Positions 45,706 to 56,519 of a DNA stretch of 64,000 nt are shown here, piece by piece. Positions within the stretch are counted from its first letter, which is position 1. Each line of letters begins with the position of its first letter. Both the position numbers and the translations under genes were made by a program. The DNA lies in the NCBI GenBank assembly GCA_946902875.1, contig OX336338.1, positions 9,663,971-9,727,970 of the forward strand, given 5' to 3'. This stretch comes from Nematopogon swammerdamellus. Lineage: Eukaryota > Arthropoda > Insecta > Lepidoptera > Adelidae. The notes below the pieces were generated by a model. That model was not told the DNA's origin. It saw only the letters and a list, made by a program, of their open reading frames with translations, and ran no database searches.

Positions 45706-46018
45706 TGTATACATATGTATTGTCATGTGTATTCATCTTTTGTATTTCAGTACCTTTTTCATAAATGTATACCTATTTATTTCCGCCACTCACCTAGCAG
45801 TTATTATACCCCAAAGGTATTCTGTTAGTATTATTAGTAGGTAGGTATTTTGCCCATATTTCTTTTTATTGCATTAGATATATACAATACAATACAAGAT
45901 CCTAAAGTATCCAGAAGCAATTGAAATAATTGGATGGAAAACAATCAATCACAATACAATTTTGGAATGGATTCATTTCCGGCCAATCCTTTCAATTGTT
46001 TCTGGCTACATCAGGAAT
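45706..46018. other. No feature seen
   Basis: AT-rich spacer. Confidence 0.45.
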
Positions 46019-46110
46019 ACGTCAGTCAGTCAGTCAGGTAGTGTGTATGCGTCTACTGCTGGATATACGGCTCTCCAATTTACCTCCAGTCGTCCCGGCA
46101 TTCCCATATA
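46019..46110 (-). mobile_element. RTE-type LINE 3' end, short
   Basis: gtctactgctggatatacgg, ctctccaatttacctccagt and cagtcagtcagtcagg. Confidence 0.6.
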
Positions 46111-46457
46111 TGACATATACGACTTTTGATATTTTCCGTCGTACTCGTACGTACAGAGAATGCTTACAATGATGTGTACCACGTCTCTTCAGTTGTGGTG
46201 GCACAAAATCATAGGTTTCAAGTTCGAAGTTCTGTAACTCCTTATTTTTTATTAAAAATCATTTCGAAAAACTATTTCTTCAGACTTTACCGATCGCCGA
46301 AATAGTTCCAAGTGCTACATATACATATGAAAAGAAATTGCCGTAGAACAAGTGGAATGGTGCCTGGAGGTGCGAATGTTCCCGGTGCGTCCGTTATAGG
46401 AATAACAACAAATTATTAGCACAAAATATGTAAATTAGGCCAAACATACATCTCCCT
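46111..46457. other. No feature seen
   Basis: No supported gene or repeat. Confidence 0.45.
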
Positions 46458-46720
46458 CCTTACCTTACTAGGTGGTAGGGTTCAACCCGCCCGGGTTGGT
46501 ACCACCGCACTGAATGAAACGTCGGTCGAAACGGCTATGTAAATGTAAATAGTTTGTGTTTTCCGTCCAGTTTAAGCGGCAGTGTAAGCGTGTAAGCGGC
46601 ACGATCGAAGGGAAGCAGTGACATCTATGGAGGGAGGCACCTAATTCACCCGGTGTTATGGGCTGACATCTCGGATGTTGTAGGTGATGTAGGCAACCGT
46701 CTGTTTCCATAAAAAAAAAA
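46458..46720 (+). repeat. SINE B body
   Basis: ttactaggtggtagggttca to accgtctgtttccataaaaa; no head. Confidence 0.8.
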
Positions 46721-47049
46721 TCTCGATTGACATGATGAACACAATTTTTTCATCGGAGTGCCGTTATATTGTCAAATATAGACAATTATTGTGTACTAGC
46801 TGTGCCCGCGACTACGTCCGCGTGGACTTGATCTTTCTCAGCCTGTTATAAAACGCAACGTGACTCTGTCTGTCCGTTCGTTAGATGATTCAATTGCTTT
46901 GGTGTTTTATAATTGGGCAAATTATAGATTTGATTCGACCTACATAAGTGAAGCCGCAACTAATGGTAATTTATAATCTACAATAACACTTCTCTGTAAA
47001 CTAAGGCACGACCACGTCCACTTTAGAGTTCAGCAGACCGCGTGGCCGC

Positions 47050-47930
47050 ACATAATGTGTGTGTGTGTCCATTCTACTAAGTTCTGCAAAATGAATGTAG
47101 GGTTCCGTAATAAGCCGCTAAGATAAAAACACTTTTTGAAGTGAAAACTTCTTTAGCGGCGCTTGGGTAAAAGAATTTAAACTCGCGTCATCGCGTCCTC
47201 GCCAGTCTCGAAAAGCGAAATGTAACCTTAAGTCATTGCATTAAGGGTTAATTTACAGTGGCACGGGATCAATTCTGTTCGTAACACCGCGACAGCGACA
47301 TTATTATTTAAAATGTAACCTTAAGCCATTGCAATAAGGGTTAAGTTACGATTGGCACGCCGATCTGCCGGCACTCCCGGTTTCGGTTGTAGGGTTTCGT
47401 TTCGTAGCACGTTTATGTCTGTCCATTCTACTAAGTTCTGCAAAATGAATTGTAGGGTTCCGTAACAAATGCATGTCTGTCCGTTCTACTAAATTTAACA
47501 TTTATTTCAAAATGAATGTAGGGTTCCGGAACAAATGCATGTTTGTCCGTTCTACTAAATTTTAAAATTTTCATCCAAGATCCTCCGACGGTTATTTTAT
47601 AATAAAAGTAGGGTTCCGTAACACGTTTATGTCTGTCCATTCTACTAAGTTCTGCAAAATGAATGTTGAGTTCCGTAACAAATGCATGTCTGTCCGTTCT
47701 ACTAAATTTAACATTTATTTCAAAATTAATGAAGGGTTCCGTGACAAATGCATGTCTGTCCGTTCTACTAAATTTTACAATTTTCAACCAAGGTCCTCCG
47801 ACGGTTATTTTATAATAAAAGTAGGGTTCCGTAACACGTTTTTGTCTGTCCATTCTACTGAGTTCTGCAAAATAGATGTAGGGTTCCGTAACAAATGCAT
47901 ATCTGTCCGTTCTACTAAATTTTACATAAT
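47050..47930. repeat. 213-bp higher-order repeat array, copy 2
   Basis: Units start at 47455, 47521, 47611, 47668, 47734, 47824 and 47881: spacings 66, 90, 57, 66, 90, 57. A stray unit is at about 47075-47115. The minus strand is open for 140 codons (repeating VKFSRTDRHAFVTEPYIHF) and the plus strand for 104. Confidence 0.9.
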
Positions 47931-48097
47931 TTTTTTTTCATAATATTTTTTTTTATATTTTTTTATTTATTTTTTTCATAAATTATTTTTTTTATATTAT
48001 TTTTTCATTATTGTTTTTTTTTTAAACCTTTATAAATAAAGTTAAAACTTAAACTTTTTTTTTTAAGCAATGTTACGGTGTTTTCACTTCTGCCGGC

Positions 48098-48453
48098 TTT
48101 TTTTTCATGGAAACTGATACGGTTGGCTACATCACCTACAACATCCGTGATGTCAGCCCATAACACCGGGTGAGCTAGGTGCCATATCAGTGCTTCCCTT
48201 CATTTCATGTCAGCTACACTAAACTGGATAGAAAAGACGAACTATTTACATAGCCGTTTCGAGCAACGTTTCATTCAGAGCGGGATAAACCCTACCATCT
48301 AGTAAGGTAAGAAAGAAGGGAAGGGACCTACAGTTTAACGTGGAATCCGAACCACGGTCAGCCTCCAACGGTGGAGCGGTCACCCATCCAAGTACTGACC
48401 GCGCTCAGGGTTGCTTATCAACAGTCGACCGACCGCACCACTGAGCTACCGAG
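48098..48453 (-). repeat. SINE B, full head, fused to SINE A
   Basis: Complete tRNA/5S head (ccatccaagtactgaccgcg, accactgagctaccgag) joined without gap to SINE A at gagagttccgtatcgcc. Confidence 0.85.
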
Positions 48454-48771
48454 AGTTCCGTATCGCCATGTCATGGCTAGCGCCACTCACGCCGTCTAGA
48501 TGGCGTGTTATGAAATGTTGCATCGGTAGATGGCGCGCGCGCATACACTTTTTGTTTTCTTCTATGGGAACCCCGTGAATTTTTTAATTTTTCTTTTTTT
48601 TATTATTTGTTGTTATATCGGCCATAATAACACATATTCTGTGACAATTTCAACGGGCTACCTATTACGGTTCAAGAGATACAGCGCTCGGACAGACAGA
48701 CGGACGGGCGGACATACAGACGGCGTAGGCCTAGTAATAGGGTCCCGTACCGGATACGGAACCCTAAAAAT
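48451..48771 (+). repeat. SINE A lacking its B-box end
   Basis: Starts at gttccgtatcgccatgtcat; the usual accggccaagtgcgagtc start is replaced by SINE B. Ends cgtaccggatacggaaccct. Confidence 0.8.
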
Positions 48772-49402
48772 GAAATGAAAGGATAAAAGAACTAATAAAT
48801 GTAATTGCCAATTGTAATTGTAGATAACAACGCCATCTGTCATTCATAATTTGACTTATTAAATTATATAAACAATTTTATCTGAAGACGACAAATTTGT
48901 CGAAATACCATAAAAATTAAATAATACATAATATAAATTATAAAAACAGATAAAAACTGCATACACGAAATTTTTCACCCTCGGCAGTCTACCTACAGCA
49001 GCAGCCGTGTTCTATCCGCGCGAGACGCGGCGGCGCGGGGGCGCTGCGCGCGGTGGCGCGGCGTGGTTCTTTAAGATATTTTCTAACTAAACTTAAAAAT
49101 TTAATATCTTTTGATTCTGTGGGTTGATTTTGATGAAATAAACTCTAAATGTTACTCAGAATAAAGCTTCATATTTTTTAGTAATTAGATTTTGAATCCA
49201 ATGAGTGGTTTTTGTGTGATGCGCGCACAAACGAACAAACAAACCAACCAAACAACAAACCGACAAACCGACAAACAGACAAACATTTCAAAAATAGTTT
49301 TTTTACGTTCTATTACTTATTCCTTCCGTCCCCCAGTTATTGTTTTTTTTAAATATTTAATGTACAGACACGGTAAGTCTACGATTTTATTATATGTATA
49401 GA

Positions 49403-49914
49403 TTATGTATCACACTGAACTGATGGTCGCCTATGATGAACTAAAGCCGCGTCTCCTGCGCATGTTTTTTCGAAACATTAATAAGAAACATTACACAAAA
49501 ACATTTGTTTTCATACAAATATGTATGGCCACGCCCCAATGTTTCGATGTTTCTGTGTAATGTTCCGAAAAAAAAACATTCACAGGAGACGCGGCTTAAT
49601 ACATTTTTGCGACCTTTATAAAGGTCAATAGTAATATCTGGGTTAGTAGAAAAACATAATTGGTCGATTCTTGTTTTTCCTGACTCACCTGGCTTGGACT
49701 TTCCATTTACGAACATTCAATGGGAGTGACATTCGGACGTCCGCCAATCCAATGACGGAGAGATAAGCCGATGACTGGTAGATAGTAGGTACAATCGTAT
49801 CGTACGTCATTGTGTGGATCTCTCACAAACGAATAGTAGGTAAGAGCGAAGCGCTCTGGAGGCGAATTCAGTAACAGCAAATCGAAAAGCAAGTACCTAC
49901 CTACTTATCATGGG
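49403..49914. other. No feature seen
   Basis: Short inverted match aaacattaataagaaacatt / aatgtttcgatgtttctgtg at about 49470-49580; no gene. Confidence 0.4.
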
Positions 49915-50213
49915 ATTTTTTTTATGGAGACTGACACGATTGGCTGCATTACCTACAACATCCGTGATGTCAGCCCATAACACCGGGTGAACTAGGTGCC
50001 ATGTCAGTGCTTCCCTTCATTTCATGTCGGCTACACTGAACTGGGCGGAAAACACGAACTATTTACATAGCCGTTTCGACCGACGCGACGTTTCGCTCAG
50101 TGCGTTGGTACCAACCCGGCCGGGATAAACCCTACCACCTAGTAAGGTAAGAAGGGAAGGGACCTACAGTTTAACGTGGAATCCGAACCACGGTCAGCCT
50201 CCAACGGTCGAGC
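49915..50213 (-). repeat. SINE B, truncated in the head
   Basis: tttttatggagactgacacg to cggtcagcctccaacggtcg; the 5S segment is missing. Confidence 0.8.
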
Positions 50214-50731
50214 CTTTTGTTGCCGAGTTGCTTATTTCATACCGCCCGTACTCATGTTTACATCAAGAAAAGCGGTATTTAAAGACTAGGATTGTAATTG
50301 GTTTCGAATTCAGATTTTTTTTAAATCAATCTAAACATTGACTAATAGATCCATCAATTTGTTCTGCACGGTGTTGCCACTCAGCGATCGCATGTCGACA
50401 TCGATAACCAATGAGTACATATGTGTATGTCGAGGTGTATGTTGAAGTGAGTGTGTTTTAACGTGGAGTGGGTTAATATTTTTCGTATTAGTGAACAAGA
50501 TGATATTTTGCTAAAGCGTTTTCTAGATTATTTTTTAATTTATTGGCGGAATAGAAGCAAAAGACCTCATAAAAGACAGACAAACATTTCAATACAGGGA
50601 ATATGTTACGATATGCGCGATACTTGGCGGGGGACAAGGTCGCGCACATCCGCCACAACCAGAAAAGAAAGATGTCCAGGGATCCCTAGAGTTTGCAAGT
50701 CAACTTCACCCAAATCCTTCAGCAAATATAC
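50214..50731. other. No gene recognised
   Basis: The open frame at 50451-50816 has no family features and runs into the MITE. Confidence 0.45.
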
Positions 50732-51186
50732 AGGGTGTTTCAGGATAGGGTTTAAGTTTCAGGAAGGTAACTTCAGGGTTCGAAAGGGGTCCATATTTGA
50801 AGGCGAAAAACTCTGAAACTTTTTCCCAGATTCGGTAATTTTATAGTACTTTTTGGTGAAATTCGTTTCATCGTGATTTGGTGGACGGGTTTATTAAATA
50901 AAAATAAAATGACTAACTACATGCTTAATTAGTAGAATTAAACTGCATGTAGGTAAATTCCAAACACTTAAATTTGAATGACTTCAAAAGAAAAATTGAA
51001 CTGGACTAGGTCATTGCACTCCCTAGATCTAGACAGCACTGTTGCCAAATCTCCTCATAGGTGCTCACTTAATTTTTGTACGCAAAAAAAATACGGAGTT
51101 TCGATTAGAGTGATAAGGATTTTTTTCTTCTAATAAAGAATACTTTGTATTCCTGAAGTTTCTCAAGCCTATCCTGAAACATTCTG
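50732..51186. mobile_element. 455-bp MITE with cagggtg end and TATA flanks
   Basis: cagggtgtttcaggataggg and the inverted agcctatcctgaaacattctg. tata is on both sides. Confidence 0.75.
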
Positions 51187-51509
51187 TATATGTAAATAAA
51201 ATAGACAGCAAAGATAATTCAATTTAAAAATGGGGCCCGGGCAAACCTCCTGCAACAAACCAGACTGTCGGTGCAGCGAGGTAACGCCCCGCTGGTTAAT
51301 GGGAACTTTCCCCTGGTCGTCCTCATTGGATAAATTTTTTTATCTAGCCAACTGAGGCCGTCGAGGGAATTACTCTATGACGCGGGCGGTGCGTAAATCC
51401 GGATCGTGGCAGTTTCGCGAAAGGTCGATTATTTTAGAGGAGGTTTATTTTCAGTTTGTTACGGAACGTGCCGTGCCAAGATGACAGGTGGCTAGCATAT
51501 CGCCCTCTA

Positions 51510-51600
51510 GTGCGGCATGTTGTCCGTATCCCTTAGAGCCTTTTACGATATGAACGGAATAAGATGCAGTTGGTCTATTCTTCTATTCAATATTCAGCAT
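51510..51600 (-). mobile_element. LINE H/SINE B2 head module, decayed
   Basis: gtatcccttagagcctttta and gatgcagttggtctattctt match the module at 8860-8950 with several changes. Confidence 0.5.
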
Positions 51601-51654
51601 CCTTCGTAAATTAGCTGGCGACAGTTCTTTTTCTCTTACATAGCTAAATCTTCC

Positions 51655-51760
51655 CCTATTCCTACAATCCACGAATTATAAAATCGACTTATTAATAGAC
51701 TTTCCCCAGCGACTTTAGTCCGCCATCAAGTTGCACTGGCTCCTCCCATCGGGAGTGAGC
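51655..51760 (+). mobile_element. Jockey/CR1-type LINE end (relic)
   Basis: cctattcctacaatccacga, actttccccagcgactttag and tccgcc match 27650-27750. Confidence 0.6.
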
Positions 51761-52237
51761 GATATACGTATACCGTTAATATTACCGTGTTAATATTACC
51801 ATTATCGCTCATAATATGACCGTTACCGTTATTATTTAGACGATGATAATAACGGTTCTATTCTTCTCTATATCTACAGTCTGTCTGTCCGTTCATGTAT
51901 CTATCCATCCGGCCGCTTGCGATGCATACATTTAGATATCTGTGTCCCTGTTTTGATACAGTTTTCGACACCACGTATTGTTTATTGTTTATTGTTTATT
52001 GTATAATTTCATCCATAGGTAGGTAACCTACGCTTGGACATGTCGAAAATTCCGCCAGTTCTAAATTCAATGCGAAGAAGAACTGACAAACAAACTTCGC
52101 AAGTCACAAGTCACGTAGAAATTGTTTTGAAGAATACTGCTTGATTAGTAGGGATCGCGAATTCTAAATCCAGCTGATGGAAAAGGGTTGGGGAGCTCCG
52201 CGCCGCGCCGCGCCATGCTCACACGTGGTTTACTTAC
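51761..52237. other. No gene seen
   Basis: Includes alternating taatattaccgtta-like sequence at 51770-51840. Confidence 0.4.
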
Positions 52238-52388
52238 CAACGTAAGAATCTTGGGCTCGAAGCAATATGTTTCTCGGTCTCGGTCAATCATAGTGATCCC
52301 ACACCCTTCAACGCGCATGCTCCGCCGCTCGTAAAGTCGGTCGGATTTAACGAACGGCCTTTGAATTATTCGTATTTTTAAGACTGAA
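52238..52388 (-). other. Possible exon downstream of the THAP exon, frame does not join
   Basis: Bounded by a good acceptor (gttcgcatttcag) and a good donor (ACGTTG/gtaagt) on the minus strand. One frame is open across it, containing SMRVEGCGITMIDRDRETY and then CFEPKILTL. That frame does not join the THAP exon's phase, and the frame that would join hits a stop after 12 codons. I do not recognise the peptide. It may be an exon of an unrelated transcript, an alternative first exon starting at MRVEGCG, or chance. Confidence 0.25.
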
Positions 52389-52418
52389 ATGCGAACTTTA
52401 ATCAAATTATAAACTTAC

Positions 52419-52498
52419 CGATGATTTGATATTCCACCATTCTTCAAATTTGTCACCTTTCTGCTGTTTTTGCACGTAAATACAGCACAAACCGGCAT
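52419..52498 (-). CDS. THAP-domain protein, first coding exon (partial)
   Basis: On the minus strand an ATG at 52498 opens MPVCAVFTCKNSRKV, then TNLKNGGISNH, then CG followed by gtaagt. This is the standard start of a THAP zinc finger: M-P-x-C-x4-C-x-N, then an F/N-H-R-F-P block interrupted by an intron right after the His. THAP domains bind DNA through a C2CH zinc site; only the first two Cys are in this exon. Exon phase is 2, so the next exon should restore Arg and continue FPK. The first acceptor downstream (cgcatttcag at about 52389) would lead to a stop after 12 codons. The next real exon must therefore lie elsewhere, or the gene is dead. It could be a cellular THAP gene or the THAP part of a P-element-type transposase; the exon alone cannot separate these. 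Confidence 0.65.
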
Positions 52499-53685
52499 TG
52501 TTTCATCAACCACGATCATCGAGATCAATCAAGATCAAGACTGAGAGGTCAGTGCGCGAATCAAAACGTATGTGTTCAGACAAGTTTAGGGCACGCGGCG
52601 TAAGGGAATTGTCTCTGGTCCACTCCTTTTCTAATATTCTTGTCTTGTCAAGCCATACATACATGTCTAACAATTTTCATGCTAAGGTCAGGTTGAAATA
52701 AGGCCAAGGTTGAACGTTGGGTTGCAAATCTGCAGAAAATTTTCCCGGGTAAATAATTTTCAGTAAATATTGATTTTACAAGTACATACAGCTGTTTCCA
52801 AACTTTCCGCTCGTTCCATTTTCACTCAGCTGTGCGGAAGTGAAGTGGGAGAACAGAGGGAAGAAGCGTGCAGTACATTTAGTTTAGTCAAAATATTATG
52901 GAGTGAACATCACATCAGCGGCGGAACGATTTGTGAATTATTTTGTATGACACTGCCCCTTTATACTTATTTTCCGCTAAGTGAAATTCCAGGAAGATTA
53001 AACAAAACATAGAGAACTCTATTATAAGTGTATATTTAACATGACATTCATGTGCCCGCGCAAGTATTCAATATATGAACAGTTCCTGCGACGTAATCTA
53101 AATATGTTTCTAATTGTTATGAATAAAACATTAAACAGAAACTTTCTGTGCCCGAAGCCTACGCTTAATCAAAACACAGCCAGCTCGAGAAACTTCAAAA
53201 TTGTACGTAGTTTAGAACTGTCGTCTGAAGTGTGGTACGAAGTATCTAGCGCGACACGAGTCGAGTATGTACCTAGAATTCATTAAAACATACACAGTGT
53301 TAAAATTCAAAACGTTGCGTTGCTACTAAAGTTGTAAATCGATATGCACAATTATTTTCTTATAAGTTCGGCAACTAATGGTGCTATCGTATGATGAAAT
53401 TTGAATAAATAAATGTAGTTTAATAAATGAGAAATACCAGTTTTTTTTTTATTAAAAACTTATTTTTTTTATTAAGACTGTTCTCCGCAGATTTATGTTC
53501 GCGTGATAGGCTCAAAAAGCACAAGTCAGAATTATATGGTATTTCATTCAATAGAGTAAACCTTTAAAATGTATTTTGTGTACAAGGCACAGATAACATA
53601 CAAAGGTACAGAGTAGTGATCATAATATTGAGCCTAATTATTATAGGTTAACTTTCGCCGCTAACCGTGCCGACTGCACGTCAGA
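52499..53685. other. No gene recognised upstream of the THAP exon
   Basis: Probably holds the 5' UTR and promoter of the THAP gene. I see no TATA box or other element I would call. Confidence 0.4.
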
Positions 53686-53722
53686 AACTCGCCGAGTGCG
53701 GGAGCCGCGGGCAAAAGCTTGT
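53686..53722 (+). mobile_element. Helitron-type 3' end
   Basis: gagtgcgggagccgcgggca then aaagcttgt; same tail form as 333 and 58353, ending CTTG. Confidence 0.5.
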
Positions 53723-54052
53723 TGATATTTATTCGGTTAGTTAGAGAATATTTCTCGCCCCTTCATAGGGGCTTCTTCAAAGGGCTTCGTCGGTAAAGGA
53801 GTCTCGTAGTTATTTGGTGTAGTATGAACTAGTGCGAAGGGCACTACCCCCAGGGAGTCGAATTCATGCCACGCCTTGAGATAGGTTGGAGGAGCAAAAT
53901 TATGTGAGAGAGAGAAAGAGAGTTTGTGAGAGCACTTGGAATTGTTGAACGTTGTGATTTTACTAGTTTATCATTCAGTTGGTAAGTTTCAAGTCGACGA
54001 CGGCTAAAAACGAATATCCATAGCTATTGAATGTGAAAAAAACACGAGGTAT
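53723..54052. other. No feature seen
   Basis: A (ga)n-rich stretch at about 53905-53930. Confidence 0.45.
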
Positions 54053-54875
54053 TCACAAATTTTTGCTAGATACTTTTATGCTCTTCGTGATCCATTTATT
54101 TTTATTGTTATTTTTATTTTTAACTTTTATAATTTTGAAACATTCATCTGCATTTTTTATTAATAAGTTGTGAAAAATCGTAAATTTGTTATGTGCTCTT
54201 TCATCTTTACTTAGAATACACCAATTTATTTTATTTATGTTATTTTTAAATTTTGCAAGATTCTTCCTATAAAATACGTGGGCTGGTTCCTTGTCTATTT
54301 GCTTATTATATACATGAAAAATAATACAAACATGGTCAGAAATATTGCAAGGGATTACTTTAGTTTTAGTTAGTGATTCGTTTATATTTGAAATAACATT
54401 ATCTATGCACGTAGACGTTGTATTTGTGGTCCTAGTTGCTACGTTTACTAATATTTTAAGGTTGTATTCTTTGTACAATTTTATAAATTTCTTATACTTA
54501 ATTGATTTCTTATCTGTGAAGTCAAAGTTGTAATCACCTACAATAATAATGCTTTTAAATAACAGGTCATGTAATACGTTACTAATTTTATCCAAAAATA
54601 TGTTGAAATCTCCGTTGGGGCTTCTGTAAATAGTAATAATTATATCTTTTGAATTTTCACCTGATAGTATTTTTATTCCGGACATTTCAATATGTTTTTC
54701 AATATTATAATGTTTCAGGTAAATTTCCTGTATTCTTATTAACTTATCGTTAGACAATATTATGGTACCACCGCCTTTATATATTACACGACTTTGATGT
54801 GCCACTACTCCGTAGTTATTAATACAAATATTTAGTTCACTCTGCAGCCTAAAGTACTGGCAAGATTTTCATCAT
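54053..54875 (-). pseudogene. LINE endonuclease (AP-endonuclease-like) domain, partial
   Basis: A 250-codon frame carries the APE-type landmarks in order: IITIYRSPNGDFNIFL, IIIVGDYNFDF (catalytic G-D-x-N), RTTNTTSTCIDNVISN, and ISDHVCIIFHV (S-D-H). These endonucleases nick the target for reverse transcription in Jockey/CR1-like LINEs. Upstream, a one-base shift near 54860 links to CWLNDENLASTLGC, so the original protein began further out. The reverse transcriptase is missing. Very high AT and poly-Asn/Lys (KNKNNNKNK) set it apart from other LINEs here. A SINE B ends 12 bp from the broken 5' side. Confidence 0.8.
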
Positions 54876-54887
54876 TAAGCCAGCATG

Positions 54888-55132
54888 TTTTTATAGAAAT
54901 ACGGGGTTTGCTGCATCACCTACAGCATCCGTGATGTCAGCCCATAACACCAGGGTGAACTAGTCAGTCATTCAGACATACGTCAGTGCTTCCCCATTTG
55001 GTCGTGCCGGCTACACTGAACTGGACGGAAAACGAGCCGTTTCGAACAAGCCATGGACGTGTTTCATTTAGTTCGGTGGTACCAACTCAGGCGGGTTAAA
55101 CCCTACCGCCTGGTAAGGTAAGGAGGGAAAGG
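54888..55132 (-). repeat. SINE B body, diverged
   Basis: gctgcatcacctacagcatc to taccgcctggtaaggtaagg with a local duplication (cagtcattcagacatacgtc). Confidence 0.7.
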
Positions 55133-55489
55133 ATTCATCCCCATGCTAGTGTAATAGGGTACGACATTTTTTTAAATTCAAAATGGCGGGCGTTAGGCGT
55201 CATTTTGTCAAACTTTGAAAATAGTTTTCATTCAAGCTCTATCAATTGGGGGATCATTTACAAAAGGCGATTTAAAAAAAACCACACTCGTTTAGAGGGA
55301 TCGGTTGTGCATTCGAATAGACAAACAGGTAGCTCGACTACCTAACTTTTGAACTACTTTCCTTGTTATTTCATTAGTTTTTCGTAGTCGGGTTTTATAT
55401 ATTTTTATTTTTTAATTGTTTTGTCCACAGAGAGTCGCACGCCGTCGCCGGGCCTTCCTCTGCACCAGACAACCTCGTCCTCTCCAGGC
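55133..55489. other. No gene; lone MITE end at 55383-55401
   Basis: cgtagtcgggttttata is the end motif of the 36538 MITE family. Confidence 0.4.
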
Positions 55490-56057
55490 GCATTCCATAT
55501 CCTGCCTCCATAATCAGATCCTCGTCATCAAGTGTATTGGTAGAAGTATGGGACATTCGTCCAAACCAACCAAAGGAGCCCAAACTCGAGGGGGTTACTA
55601 GTAACAGTTGAAGAGTTCCACTGTCCACCTCCTGACTCCATGATCAGACCCTCGTCACCAAGTGTATTGGTAGAAGTATGGGACACTCGTCCAAACAAAC
55701 CAAATGAGCCCAAACTCGAGGGGGTTACTATAGTAACGGTTGAAGAGTTCCACTGTAAACTTCCTGACTCCATCATCAGACCCTCGTCACCAAGTGTATT
55801 GGTAGAAGTATGGGACACTCATCCAAACCAACCATATGAGCCCAAACTAGTGGGGGTTACTAGTAATGGTTGAAGATTTCCACTGTAAACCTCCTGACTC
55901 CATCATCAGATCCTCGTCACCAAGTGTAATGGTAGAAGTATGGGACACTCGTCCAAACCAACCAAATGGGCCCAAACTCGAGGGAGTTACTAGTAACGGT
56001 TGAAGAGTTGCACTGTCCACCTCCTGACTCCATCATCAGACCCTCGTTACCAAGTTG
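55490..56057. repeat. 130-bp minisatellite, about 4.3 copies
   Basis: cctgactccatNatcagacc starts at 55501, 55631, 55763, 55893 and 56023 (periods 130, 132, 130, 130). Each unit holds aagtgtattggtagaagtat and cccaaactcgagggggttac. Confidence 0.9.
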
Positions 56058-56519
56058 AAATTATCATAATATTGTATTGTCACGAGAACTCAATGTGTGT
56101 GCAAAGTTTCATAAAAATCGGTTCAGTAGAAGTAGTTAAAACCGTTTAAAAATTAATTCCATAGTCTATTCTAAAAAATATTTTTCAATATCTGTATATT
56201 CCAAACATCCTCTATGTTACCTCAGCGCGCCACTCGGGTGGACCCGAGCAAGGCATACACACACAAGCGCCAGCCCAACTGATCTCATGTTTGCATATGT
56301 GCGTGCGCGGAGTTTAGTTTTTTGTCATATTTTGCGGCGATTCCTTTAAGCTGGCTAGGTTGGCGCCGCCAAACCAAATAAAGTGAATGCTAGCATTAAT
56401 ATGGAAGTATTAAGCAAAAACAAATGTGAAAAATATCGGAGTTATATTATTTTTATTATATAACACACGATGAATAAGCTAAAACGTCAATCCCGTTACA
56501 ATAAAATTTGCATATAATT
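56058..56519. other. No gene seen
   Basis: 56080-56150 has aaaaatcggttcagtagaag, a motif common in lepidopteran transposon ends. Confidence 0.4.

Larger units (their letters stand above)
46796..49402 (-). mobile_element. Composite Helitron, copy 1 (2.6 kb)
   Basis: On the minus strand it starts TCTATACATATAATAAAATC (49402) with A before it. It ends ggacgtagtcgcgggcacag then CTAG (46796-46799) before T, the A/T insertion rule of Helitrons. Inside, from right to left: a Helitron 5' region with caaac repeats and a GC-rich block, SINE A (48451-48771), SINE B (48098-48453), the 213-bp repeat array, and a 3' UTR. That UTR begins with the last codons VYREVLL-stop (about 46981-47005) of a Helitron Rep/helicase. 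No intact gene, so non-autonomous. The assumption that both ends belong to one element rests on copy 2 having the same order. Confidence 0.6.
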
